DNA from: Candidatus Aminicenantota bacterium
GTDB taxonomy: Bacteria; Acidobacteriota; Aminicenantia; UBA2199
DNA: 64,000 nt
Reading direction: 5' to 3'
NCBI GenBank assembly: GCA_026393835.1
Contig: JAPKZK010000136.1
Coordinates: 1-64,000 of the forward strand
Each line of letters starts with the position of its first letter. The first letter of the stretch is position 1. Both the position numbers and the translations under genes were made by a program. Under the pieces are notes generated by a model. The model was not told where the DNA came from and ran no database searches. It saw only the letters and a program-made list of their open reading frames with translations. This document shows, piece by piece, positions 8,439 through 15,840 of the stretch.

Positions 8439-8733
8439 TGAGTTCCAGAAATCCCTGGGAAAATATGGTTCTTTAAAGAAAAGTATAAAAAGCAAAGTCG
8501 ATATGATCGTTGAACACCCGGTTACATTGGGGGAACCATTAAAAGGGAATCTAAGAGGGTATTATAGTTGTCCGGTTCGAAAGAATTTCCTTATCATTTT
8601 TTTGTACTGCAAAGTATGTCGCAAAAAGGGTGATAGCCAGGTTGTACTATGCGATGATTGCCGTGATTGCGAAGAGGAGACGATTAAGTTTATCGCTTTG
8701 GGACCGCACGATAAGGCATATGGAAAGAATTGA
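8404..8733 (+). CDS. RelE/ParE-superfamily toxin with a cysteine-rich insertion
   Basis: A 109-residue protein with the RelE-like layout: FSDEFQKSLGKY, then HPVTLGEPLKGNLRGYYSCPV.KNFLIIF, ending with FIALGPHDKAYG (the R-L-x-x-H-type C-terminus of mRNA interferases). Between the last two strands is an insertion with CKVC and CDDCRDC, five cysteines that could bind a zinc ion. The start overlaps the antitoxin; ATG 8404 is used, with GTG 8419 possible. Predicted action is ribosome-dependent mRNA cleavage, held in check by the upstream antitoxin. Confidence 0.8.
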   Translation: MKRFSVNILFSDEFQKSLGKYGSLKKSIKSKVDMIVEHPVTLGEPLKGNLRGYYSCPVRKNFLIIFLYCKVCRKKGDSQVVLCDDCRDCEEETIKFIALGPHDKAYGKN

Positions 8734-8893
8734 TGACCTGGTAAGAGGGAAAATTTTCTCGAATCGCAGTAAAGCCTGTTCCTTACCAATGGGAATTTCC
8801 TGGATTTATGAGGGAACTATTCGGGGCATTGAGGAACCTTCAGCGGTAGTTGGGAAAATTACCGGGGTCATAAAAAAATTTCAAGGAGCCGGG

Positions 8894-10591
8894 CTACGCA
8901 TAATCTATTGCCAGTTGATTTATGTTTTCACTGATTTCATCAACCGTTTGCTTTAATTCATTGCCCATTTTTTTGTACTCATCCGGGTAGGTATCTTTCA
9001 TCAATACCATTAAGGCATAATAGATAGGCTTGTATCTATCCCGGATGTAGAATTTATTTTCCTGGAAAAGCTTCAAGACATAATGGTACTGTTTTTTGGC
9101 CAGAAGCAGCAGCAGGATTTTCGGGGTTTTATCATCGTTTCGGATTCCGTCTCTTTCTATAAATATGTTGAATACATGAAGGGCTTCTTCGAGTTCATTA
9201 TTCCACAAGAGAACCAGCATATAAAATCCGGCGGAATCAGCATCTTTCTCTGAATTGAATATTCTTTTAGCCAATTCCAGGGCTTCCACCTTGTTCTTTT
9301 CCCGGCTATTTCCTTCTTTTAGGGCTTCGATATGCAGCATTGTTTCTTGGACCAGGTTCTTTTTACTGCACCAACTTTCCAGGAAACGTGCCAGCCATAA
9401 AACCTTTTGCCGCTCCCGGTTTCTCCCGTTTCGCATCAGGTACCAGGTGTTGAAAAACCGTTCACTGATCTGGTAAAGATTGTTCTTGGTTGAAGTTGAA
9501 ATTTTTGTAATAATCCTATTTTTTTCCAGTTCATTTAACTGGGCGGAAACCGATTTACCGGGGATACGGGTTTTTTTTGAAATTTCTTTAACGCCGATGG
9601 CGTCCCAGTTTAAAGCGATAACATCCACAATTTCCTGCTTTTGCGGCGGTAACCCCTCCATGCGGTTTTTAAAAAACGGTGTGACCCTATCCAGGATAAT
9701 TTCAAGGTCTTGAAAAGCATTCTCATTTTCATAGTTCAATAATATTTCAAAAAGTAATACAATGATGCGTGGCATACCGTTGGTTAAACGCCTTAACGCT
9801 TCTACTCTGCCGGGATTATGCCGGATAATATGTTTTACCGTATCGACTTTATAGGTTTTCCCTAACTGGAAAAGCAATTCCGCTGTTTCCTTTTCATCCA
9901 GGCCTTCCAGGTGAAATACTTTGAAGAACTCGAAGAAAGGTTCCGAATAATCGTATTGAAATCCTAATTCTACTGCCGAAGCGCCGATAATCCTGATATC
10001 GCTGCATTGGATCAATACTTCCCGCAGCCGCTGCCGTTCCTTTTTGCAGAATTTACCCAACATATCGCCAAAGTTATCGATAAAAAGAACCAGTTTTTTT
10101 CCTTTTTCCCTCAACCGTTTTTTTAGAACTTCATAACACTTCTCCTCATAATCCTCATCTTCCAGGTGTGCTTGCATTTCTTTGGAGAGACCGACAAACA
10201 GCATTTCATATTTTTCTTCCAGGTAAAGGGCAATCTCTTCCCAGAATTTGTAAAGGGTGCGTATCCCGTATTGTTCTTCATCAAAAATAACAGGTATTAG
10301 GAATCGAGTTAATTCGTTGTCTTCATTGATTGCATAGAAGAGCCGGAGAAGGAGTGTGGTTTTCCCGCTTCCCCGCTGTCCCTGGATAATAAAATGCTGG
10401 GGCGGTTTTTGCATTTGATCCGCCTTTATGACAGCGAAAATCATTTGAAATTCCTTCACCCGTACAACAAAATTAGCAATCAATTCTTCTCTTGCCTGGT
10501 TGGCAGGATTATAAATTCCCGGTAATACGGGCTTAGAAAGCGACATTTTCCCTGGCGGGTTGTCCGATCGTTGTTTTAACTTAACAGCCAT
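8894..10591 (-). CDS. AAA+ ATPase with C-terminal winged helix (orphan ATP-binding protein)
   Basis: 565 residues from the ATG at 10591, which has AGGAGAGA five bases upstream; a farther ATG at 10612 lacks this. Walker A is GQRGSGKTTLL (~60-70) and Walker B KKLVLFIDNFGDML. A sensor/arginine region follows, then a winged-helix segment (IKEISKKTR..SVSAQLNELEKNRIITKIS, ~345-390). The C-terminal ~180 residues are helical and TPR-like. This resembles STAND/COG1672-type AAA proteins often found in accessory regions. Its promoter is consensus and covered by two palindromes (10681-10736), so it is probably tightly repressed. Function is unknown; a role in a conflict system is only inferred from the neighbourhood. 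Confidence 0.75.
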   Translation of the reverse strand: MAVKLKQRSDNPPGKMSLSKPVLPGIYNPANQAREELIANFVVRVKEFQMIFAVIKADQMQKPPQHFIIQGQRGSGKTTLLLRLFYAINEDNELTRFLIPVIFDEEQYGIRTLYKFWEEIALYLEEKYEMLFVGLSKEMQAHLEDEDYEEKCYEVLKKRLREKGKKLVLFIDNFGDMLGKFCKKERQRLREVLIQCSDIRIIGASAVELGFQYDYSEPFFEFFKVFHLEGLDEKETAELLFQLGKTYKVDTVKHIIRHNPGRVEALRRLTNGMPRIIVLLFEILLNYENENAFQDLEIILDRVTPFFKNRMEGLPPQKQEIVDVIALNWDAIGVKEISKKTRIPGKSVSAQLNELEKNRIITKISTSTKNNLYQISERFFNTWYLMRNGRNRERQKVLWLARFLESWCSKKNLVQETMLHIEALKEGNSREKNKVEALELAKRIFNSEKDADSAGFYMLVLLWNNELEEALHVFNIFIERDGIRNDDKTPKILLLLLAKKQYHYVLKLFQENKFYIRDRYKPIYYALMVLMKDTYPDEYKKMGNELKQTVDEISENINQLAIDYA

Positions 10592-10680
10592 GTGATCTCT
10601 CCTCAAGCCCATGTGCGGCCAGTTTTTTAAAAAGGTTTAGATACATTTATGCTCCTCCTTGGCTAGATTTTCAGGTAGTA

Positions 10681-10736
10681 ATTATAGTTGACAATAAATA
10701 TCTTGTCAACTTTTTTGACAATATATTTATTGTCAA
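10681..10736 (-). promoter_or_regulatory. Consensus promoter covered by two perfect palindromes
   Basis: On the minus strand TTGACA (10704-10709), a 17-bp spacer and TATAAT (10681-10686) form a near-perfect sigma70 promoter reading into the ATPase gene. GTTGACAA-N8-TTGTCAAC (10687-10710) covers the -35 box and spacer. TTGACAATA-N4-TATTGTCAA (10715-10736) lies immediately upstream. The two sites share the TTGACAA half-site, as expected for a dimeric repressor binding twice. Confidence 0.75.
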
Positions 10737-10975
10737 AATGCCGGCAAGGTATGAATAAAATTGTCGGTTACTTCAAACATATTTGTCCCCTGGTGTTTCT
10801 TTGTGCCTTGATATGGAGTGCCCTGGTGGCTATTTTTATTCAGGCCGCCAGTTCCGCTTTACTATTGAAATCAAATATGGTTTCGGTTAAAATATAGAAT
10901 CGTAAAATACTACAACCCCGGCAGCGGGTACAGGAGGACATGATTGATGACTACCGCGGTGAGAGGTCTTAACGC
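10737..10975. other. Spacer and leader of the first TIR-FGE gene, duplicated at 13060-13194
   Basis: No gene is seen. From ~10825 (CTGGTGGCTATTTTTATTC) to the start codon the sequence is a diverged copy of 13067-13194, including the promoter and the AGGAGGA leader. The gene and its upstream region were therefore duplicated together. Confidence 0.7.
10865..10893 (+). promoter_or_regulatory. Promoter of first TIR-FGE gene
   Basis: TTGAAA (10865-10870), 17 bp, TAAAAT (10888-10893). The paralogous gene has TTGCAA-17-TAAAAT at the same relative place (13113-13141), which supports it. Confidence 0.6.
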
Positions 10976-12225
10976 ATGACTCAACAGGTATTTATTTCCT
11001 ATGCCAAAGAGGATGAAGCGATTGCCGACAAGATTTATGTTGCATTGAAAGCCAAAGAGATACCTTGCTGGGTTGCTCACCGGGATATTGCCGCGGGTCA
11101 AAATTGGTTGGGGGAGATCATCAAAGCCATCTCCAATTCACGGGTAATGATCGTGGTGCTTTCCAAACATACCCAGAGATCCTATTTTGTCGAGAATGAG
11201 ATTATAGAAGCGCAGAAGCAGAATTTGACCATTATTCCCTTTTGCATTGAAAAGGAATCTCCTACCAGTAAATTGAATTTGCTGTTGAACAACTGCCAAT
11301 GGATAGATGCCTATCGTCATCCCTGGGATAAAGCCCTGGAACAGTTGATAGAAAGCTTACAAAAGCCCCTGGGGATAGAATTGAGAAAACCCTATAAAAA
11401 AGAAAAAAAGCCGTTTGAGATGAATATACTGCCTGATTTCATCAAGGACTTTCAATCGAAAGGCTGGGATGTTAAAAAGAATGATAATGATTCCTGGGAA
11501 GCGTTTTATAAAACTTACGACCTCACCATGATCTATATCCCACCGGGAAAATTTATGATGGGCTCGAATGATGGGCATGATCATGAAAAACCACCTCATG
11601 AAGTGGGCCTGGATGGTTACTGGATAGGCAAATATGAGGTAACCTTTGCTCAATATGATCGATATTGTGAAGCGACTGGGGGAAAAAACCGTATGATAAA
11701 GGCTGGGGCAGAGAAAACCAGCCGGTCATTAATGTCTCCTGGGATGAGGCAGTGGTTTACTGTCAATGGTTATCCCAGAAAACCGGGCTGAAATTCGACT
11801 TACCTACAGAAGCCCAGTGGGAGAAAGCCGCGCGTGGCACAGGGGGCCTTATTTATCCCTGGGGCAATGATTTCGACCAAAATAAGTGTAATTCGTCTGA
11901 AGGTAGGTTGAATAAAACCGTGCCGGTGGACACATTTCCTTTAGGAAAGAGCCCCTATGGGTGTATGGATATGAGCGGTAACGTGTGGGAATGGAGTTAC
12001 GATCGGTATGATAAGGATTATTATAAAAATAGCCCTAAAATGAATCCGCTTGGGCCTACATCTTCATACATCTTGGAGCGAGTGCTGCGCGGCGGCAGTT
12101 GGGTTAGCGACGCTTTTTCCTGCCGGGCGGCCTGCCGCCGCTGCAATCCTCACGCCAGCCGTGTCGCCGAATACACCACCGCCCGCGCCGGCCTTGTCGG
12201 TTTTCGCCTTATGATGATAATATAA
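10976..12225 (+). CDS. TIR domain - FGE-sulfatase (SUMF1-like) protein, interrupted by a -1 frameshift at 11683-11689
   Basis: Frame 1 (10976-11791) encodes an N-terminal TIR domain (QQVFISYAKEDEAIADKIY, CWVAHRDIAAG, IVVLSKHTQRS) and the start of a formylglycine-generating-enzyme-like domain (PPGKFMMGSN, YWIGKYEVTFAQYDRYC). The remainder is in the -1 frame to 12225: INVSWDEAVVYCQWLS, LPTEAQWEKAARG, PWGNDFD, GNVWEWS, GGSW...GFRLMM. The paralog at 13195 has both parts in one frame. The switch falls exactly at A AAA AAC (11683-11689); slipping back one base there restores ..GGKNPYDKGWGREN... This copy lacks the transmembrane helix of its paralog. TIR domains act as NADases or scaffolds; such FGE domains are usually binding C-lectin folds. 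Confidence 0.85.
11683..11689 (+). promoter_or_regulatory. A AAA AAC slippery heptamer at the frame switch
   Basis: In the zero frame the codons are GGA-AAA-AAC, giving the X XXY YYZ arrangement of a -1 recoding site. It is preceded by a G5 run. It could equally be a one-base loss in an A7 tract. I see no obvious strong stem just downstream, which weakens the recoding reading. Confidence 0.5.
12091..12210 (+). other. Candidate DGR variable region of the first TIR-FGE gene
   Basis: From GGSW to GFRL the 32 intervening codons (12103-12198) end in a pyrimidine in 29 cases. Most are NNC, with high diversity at the first two positions (TGC, CGC, CAC, GCC, AGC, GTC, TAC, ACC). This is the pattern left by adenine-directed mutagenesis of AAC/AAT template codons at the C-terminus of C-lectin-fold FGE proteins. 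No template repeat or reverse transcriptase is in this window. Confidence 0.5.
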
Positions 12226-12494
12226 TCTCTTTCCATGAAAGGAAATAGAATAATGAATGATGAAAGATGAAAGGGGAATCGCGAAACATGAAACCCGAAT
12301 ATCGAAATCGCGTGTATAAAATCAAATCCAAATGACCAAAATTAAAATGAACGAAACTGGTTGGTGAGTGGTGAGTGGTGATTGGGGGCAAAAATTTTCT
12401 CTTTATACCTTGAGGGAAGGAAATTGACCTGTCCCCTTCCGCTACCCTTTTCAATCGATGCCTTCCGATGCAGATCGGGAATTTTAAAAGAAAA
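12226..12494. repeat. Spacer carrying the shared ATGAATGATGA / AATGACCAAAATTAAAATGA blocks
   Basis: No gene is seen. 12243-12320 and 12328-12362 match 7553-7633 and 7639-7672. 12360-12382 is a short GGTGAGTGGTGAGTGGTGA run, also seen at 27270-27290. Confidence 0.65.
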
Positions 12495-12524
12495 TAGACA
12501 AAAAATCTTGTTTTATGATACAAT
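12495..12524 (+). promoter_or_regulatory. Probable promoter of the 12542 antitoxin
   Basis: TAGACA (12495-12500), 18 bp, TACAAT (12519-12524), 17 bp before the start codon and just before AGGAGG. Confidence 0.5.
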
Positions 12525-12541
12525 TATACCAGGAGGTTTTT

Positions 12542-12790
12542 ATGAGTGTGATAACGCTGAATATAAAAAACGATCAAAAAGGTAAATATCTCCTTGATTT
12601 TTTAAGGCAGATAGATTTCCTGGAAATAGAGGAACGATCGGAAATAACAGGCATTCAAAAGGAAGAGGGGGATGATAATGAGACGCTGGAAGAAGTTCTT
12701 CTAAGCGCTCCTGTTCTAAGCGAAGAGGAGATTCGAAATATTGAAAACATCGGCAAGGAGTTCAACAATTGGAAGATAGGCGAATTTTAG
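12542..12790 (+). CDS. Small antitoxin paired with a PIN toxin remnant
   Basis: 82 residues from the ATG behind CAGGAGGTTTTT. The N-terminus (SVITLNIKNDQKGKYLLDFLRQID) is followed by an acidic C-terminal tail (LSEEEIRNIENIGKEFNNWKIGEF). Size, charge and the overlapping downstream PIN fragment identify it as a type II antitoxin, but I cannot name the family. Its C-terminus overlaps the PIN start by ~20 bp. The toxin is broken, so the antitoxin is orphaned. Confidence 0.7.
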   Translation: MSVITLNIKNDQKGKYLLDFLRQIDFLEIEERSEITGIQKEEGDDNETLEEVLLSAPVLSEEEIRNIENIGKEFNNWKIGEF

Positions 12791-13007
12791 TTGACACCTC
12801 TATCTTGATTGACTTTTTCAGGAAAAAGGATAAAAGGAAAAGCTTATTGCAAGTTTTATTTATAAAAGCCTAAAATCGAAAAATCAAATCATTGAATTTC
12901 GAGATATATTTATTGCCGCGACAGCCATTGCCAATGACCTGCCGGTGATAACATTAAATATGAGTCATTTCGAGCGAATTGAGAACTTAAAAGTGTGGTC
13001 CTTTTGA
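12769..13007 (+). pseudogene. VapC-like PIN-domain toxin with internal deletion
   Basis: Reading from TTG 12769 gives ILVDTSILIDFFRKKDKRKS, the N-terminal D-T-S motif of PIN toxins, and stops at 12871. About 20 bp later, in another frame, comes IEFRDIFIAATAIANDLPVITLNMSHFERI to a stop at 13005-13007, the canonical PIN C-terminus with its D..IAA.A and T.N..HF motifs. The ~50-60 residues in between, including the middle acidic residue, are missing. This is a deletion plus frameshift, so the RNase is dead. Confidence 0.8.
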
Positions 13008-13112
13008 GGGAGTATATTGTTCATTATTCCTTTTCGTTTGCAATGAAAACAGAGGGCTTTCCCGGCGCTCTGGTGGCTATTTTTATTCAGGCCCGCCAAT
13101 TCCGCTTTACTA

Positions 13113-13141
13113 TTGCAATCAAATATGGTTTCAGTTAAAAT
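13113..13141 (+). promoter_or_regulatory. Promoter of second TIR-FGE gene
   Basis: TTGCAA (13113-13118), 17 bp, TAAAAT (13136-13141). It is conserved with 10865-10893. Confidence 0.6.
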
Positions 13142-13194
13142 ATGGAATCGCAAAAAAATAAAAATCCGGCGGCGAATACAGGAGGATATGATCG

Positions 13195-14589
13195 ATGGCT
13201 ATAGAAGAGAAAGGCCCTGAAGTATTGGCTCAACAGGTGTTTATCTCTTATTCCAACGAGAATGAAAACGATCGCCAGGTTGCCGATAAGATATATGATG
13301 CATTGAAAGCCAGGGGGATTCCTTGTTGGGTGGCTCACCGGGATATTGCCGCGGGTAAAAAATGGCCGACTGAGATCAGTAAAGCCATTTCTAACTCAAG
13401 GATAATGATCGTGGTGCTTTCCGAACATACGCAAAAATCCAGTTATGTCGAAATGGAGGTTACTCAAGCGGCAGAGGAAAAACTGACCATTATTCCCTTT
13501 TGCATTGGAAAGGTATCTCTCTCAGCCGGTGGATTGAAGCTGCTGTTAGGAAACTGCCAATGGATAAACGCCTATCCAAATCTCCAGGATAAGGACCTGG
13601 ATCGGTTGGTTGAGACCTTACAAAGTTACCTGGGAATAGAACCGAGAGAAACCTTTAAAAAAGAGGAAAAGCCGATTGAAGTGAAAAAAGAATCACCTGG
13701 GAATAGGAATGAAGGCAATACAAAGAAATCTCACCGGCTAAAACGGATTTTAGTGACCGCTTCAATCATTATTGCAATCATCGTGGTATTTATTTATATA
13801 AGCCAATGGACTCATAATCAGGAATCCCCCACGGACCCTGATTTTATCAAAAATTTGAAATCAAAAGGCTGGAAAGTTAATAAGAATGAGAATAATTACT
13901 GGGAAGCGGTTTATAAAAACGAAGACATCATTATGGTTTATATCCCACTGGGAAAATTTTTAAAGGAAGATGGTGAATATGATAATAAAAAACTATTTCG
14001 TGAAGTGGACCTGGCTGGTTACTGGATGGGCAAATATGAGGTAACCTTTGCCCAATACGATCGATATTACGGGGAGACTAGAAAAAAGAAACCGGATGAT
14101 GAAGGCTGGGGCAGGGAAAAACTGCCGGTCATTAATGTCTCCTGGGATGACGCAGTGGCCTACTGCGATTGGGTATCCCAAAAAACCGAGCTAACATTCC
14201 AATTGCCCACGGAAGAACAGTGGGAAAAAGCAGCGTGCGGTACCGGGGGCCTTATTTATCCCTGGGGCAATGATTTTGATAAAAATAAATGTAATTCGTT
14301 TGAAAGCGGGTTGAATCAAACCGTACCGGTGGGCAAATATCTTTCGGGAAAGAGCCCGTATGGAATTATGGATATGGCCGGTAATGTGTGGGAGTGGTGT
14401 TCCGATCGGTTTTATGATATGTATTATAAGGAACATCAATCGCACGGGTCTACAGACGGCTTTTATAGGGTGATACGTGGCGGCAGTTGGATTAACAAGG
14501 CAAATGACTGCCGGGCAGTCTCACACTTCCACCCTAGCCCCGCCGACTGCTACGATAATTTTGGCTTTCGCCTTATGATGTTATTATAA
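13195..14589 (+). CDS. TIR domain - transmembrane helix - FGE-sulfatase (SUMF1-like) protein
   Basis: The protein has 464 residues. TIR domain ~9-150 (QQVFISYSNENENDRQVADK, CWVAHRDIAAGKKWP, IVVLSEHTQKSSYVE). A basic linker leads to one transmembrane helix at ~180-203 (ILVTASIIIAIIVVFIYI). An FGE/SUMF1-type C-lectin domain fills the rest (YWMGKYEVTFAQYDRYY, VINVSWDDAVAYCDWVS, LPTEEQWEKAA, GGLIYPWGNDF, GNVWEWCSDR, RGGSW...GFRLMM). The TIR faces one side of the membrane and the FGE domain the other, which suggests a receptor. It is the intact paralog of 10976-12225, duplicated with its promoter. The acidic residue alignable with the TIR NADase Glu (VEMEVTQ) is present. Catalytic FGE cysteines are not evident, so the domain is probably for binding. 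Confidence 0.88.
   Translation: MAIEEKGPEVLAQQVFISYSNENENDRQVADKIYDALKARGIPCWVAHRDIAAGKKWPTEISKAISNSRIMIVVLSEHTQKSSYVEMEVTQAAEEKLTIIPFCIGKVSLSAGGLKLLLGNCQWINAYPNLQDKDLDRLVETLQSYLGIEPRETFKKEEKPIEVKKESPGNRNEGNTKKSHRLKRILVTASIIIAIIVVFIYISQWTHNQESPTDPDFIKNLKSKGWKVNKNENNYWEAVYKNEDIIMVYIPLGKFLKEDGEYDNKKLFREVDLAGYWMGKYEVTFAQYDRYYGETRKKKPDDEGWGREKLPVINVSWDDAVAYCDWVSQKTELTFQLPTEEQWEKAACGTGGLIYPWGNDFDKNKCNSFESGLNQTVPVGKYLSGKSPYGIMDMAGNVWEWCSDRFYDMYYKEHQSHGSTDGFYRVIRGGSWINKANDCRAVSHFHPSPADCYDNFGFRLMMLL
14479..14574 (+). other. Candidate DGR variable region of the second TIR-FGE gene
   Basis: Between GGSW and GFRL 24 codons (14491-14562) are present, 19 ending in C or T. They include a run of 13 in a row from CAC to TTT (14524-14562). 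Compared with the first gene the region differs in both length and nearly every variable codon, while the flanks GGSW and GFRLMM are the same. Confidence 0.45.
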
Positions 14590-14706
14590 CCCTTGTGCGG
14601 GGAAATAAATAAGACCTAGTTTCTTAGTGAAAATCATTTTATTGCATTTATTTAACTGCTGTTTCACCTTTTCGATCTATTAATAAGTAAAAAATTTGTT
14701 TTTTTC

Positions 14707-14735
14707 TTGACAATAAGACTCTTTTATATTATATT
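14707..14735 (+). promoter_or_regulatory. Sigma70 promoter of the 14744-15840 operon
   Basis: TTGACA (14707-14712), 17 bp, TATATT (14730-14735). The expected start site (~14742) is next to the ATG at 14744, so the first message would be almost leaderless. Confidence 0.65.
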
Positions 14736-14743
14736 TTAGTCAA

Positions 14744-14887
14744 ATGTACTTTAAATTTAATGAATACATAGATAAGTATATTCAAAGCGCTGCTGGGGCC
14801 GCTGAGGCCGATCAGAATGTAGCCCGGCATTTGAAAGCGATTATTCCCCAAACAACTCACCTGGATATCCGCTTCTTAGAGGAATAG
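14744..14887 (+). CDS. Small unknown protein (47 aa), first gene of a three-gene operon
   Basis: The frame runs from ATG 14744 to TAG 14885-14887 and encodes MYFKFNEYIDKYIQSAAGAA and on, a mostly helical acidic peptide. There is no RBS, but the promoter at 14707-14735 places the transcript start within a few bases, allowing leaderless translation. It ends 10 bp before the next gene, whose RBS overlaps its end. I do not recognise the family. It could be the N-terminal remnant of a larger protein. Confidence 0.5.
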   Translation: MYFKFNEYIDKYIQSAAGAAEADQNVARHLKAIIPQTTHLDIRFLEE

Positions 14888-14897
14888 GGAGGAAAGG

Positions 14898-15677
14898 ATG
14901 GCATTATCTAAGCAAGAAACCATCGACAAAATGTTATCTTTTAATTATAAAGAGTCGGCTGACTGGATTCGATCGAGACTTCATGGGGACGACAAATATT
15001 TTCCTGTCTTCGAGGGGTATGAATCCAATCTCAGTAAGTTCCTGGCCGAAGCTTTCTACAATATAAAGGAGGAAAGATTCAGGAATAACTTTCTTGAAAT
15101 CATGGATGATCTTACGACCGAACTATGGAGTTTTACAAAAAACGACGATTATATCAAGGAAAACCAGGAGTATATTTATGAATTGCTTTCTCTATGCGGT
15201 CGTATCGGGGAGTTTAAACGCAAAAGCATGCTGTATCGTATTGCCCTTTCCGGTAAATTAAAAGGGTTTTATGCATTTGACAAGGATTTACACCTGATGC
15301 TTTTAAGGGCGCTTGCTTCTTACAGTGTGGCCGGGGATTGTGAATTTTGGATTGACCGGATGAAGGATGATTCTAATAAGTATTATGCCAATGCGGCGTT
15401 TTATGCTTTATTGAACGGAAAATATGACCCGGATGTTCTTTTTGATCATATGGATATTTTTATCGACCGTTTCCAGGGAGAAATCGATCTTGTCCTTGGT
15501 ATTAAAGCACTGATGAATGATTATGATCCCAGGGAGATTATTAAACGGTTTAAAGGGATCGATGACAGGTTAAATCCGGCCCAAAAAGAGGCCGTGAATA
15601 ATGCTTTTTCAGAAATGAAATACAGCAAACCGTATAGGATATCCTTGAAAATCGATAGGGATAGGGAAAGTGGATAA
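14898..15677 (+). CDS. Unknown helical-repeat protein (HEAT-like)
   Basis: The protein has 259 residues and no signal or membrane segment. The sequence is a series of paired amphipathic helices (ETIDKMLSFNYKESADWIRS, KFLAEAFYNIKEERFRNNFL, LLRALASYSVAGDCEFWIDR, YYANAAFYALLNGKYDPDVL), suggesting an alpha-solenoid of HEAT/TPR type, which usually mediates protein contacts. It starts behind GGAGGAAAGG and overlaps the next small gene by 8 bp, so it is translationally coupled to it. No catalytic motif is visible. It lies between the TIR-FGE genes and an Mrr-like fragment in an accessory region; any defence role is conjecture. Confidence 0.7.
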   Translation: MALSKQETIDKMLSFNYKESADWIRSRLHGDDKYFPVFEGYESNLSKFLAEAFYNIKEERFRNNFLEIMDDLTTELWSFTKNDDYIKENQEYIYELLSLCGRIGEFKRKSMLYRIALSGKLKGFYAFDKDLHLMLLRALASYSVAGDCEFWIDRMKDDSNKYYANAAFYALLNGKYDPDVLFDHMDIFIDRFQGEIDLVLGIKALMNDYDPREIIKRFKGIDDRLNPAQKEAVNNAFSEMKYSKPYRISLKIDRDRESG

Positions 15678-15840
15678 AAATGAAATCGATGTTTTTTTGG
15701 CTGTCCGGGAAGCGGTGAGCCGCGAGGGGTGCGATGCGATTATTATAGCGGAAAAAGGTTTTACAAAGAACGCCGTTAAGCTGGCATCGGAAAAGGGAAT
15801 TATATTAAAAACCCTGGAGGAATTGGAAAGGATTTCTTAA
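15670..15840 (+). CDS. Mrr-like restriction-endonuclease C-terminal fragment (56 aa)
   Basis: Starting at GTG 15670 inside the end of the previous gene, the frame encodes VDKNEIDVFLAVREAVSREG, then AIIIAEKGFTKNAVKLASEK and GIILKTLEELERIS. The phrase (G)FTK-A-LA-KGI-L is the conserved C-terminal strand/helix of Mrr-type PD-(D/E)XK nucleases. The catalytic D-ExK half is missing, so alone it cannot be an active nuclease. It may be a decayed nuclease, or a small protein kept for its fold. Confidence 0.5.
   Translation: MDKNEIDVFLAVREAVSREGCDAIIIAEKGFTKNAVKLASEKGIILKTLEELERIS

Noticed and set aside
8630..8956. A 108-codon plus-strand frame between the RelE toxin and the ATPase
   Set aside because: Its first third is the shifted frame of the toxin and its end is antisense to the ATPase. 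No start signal was found.
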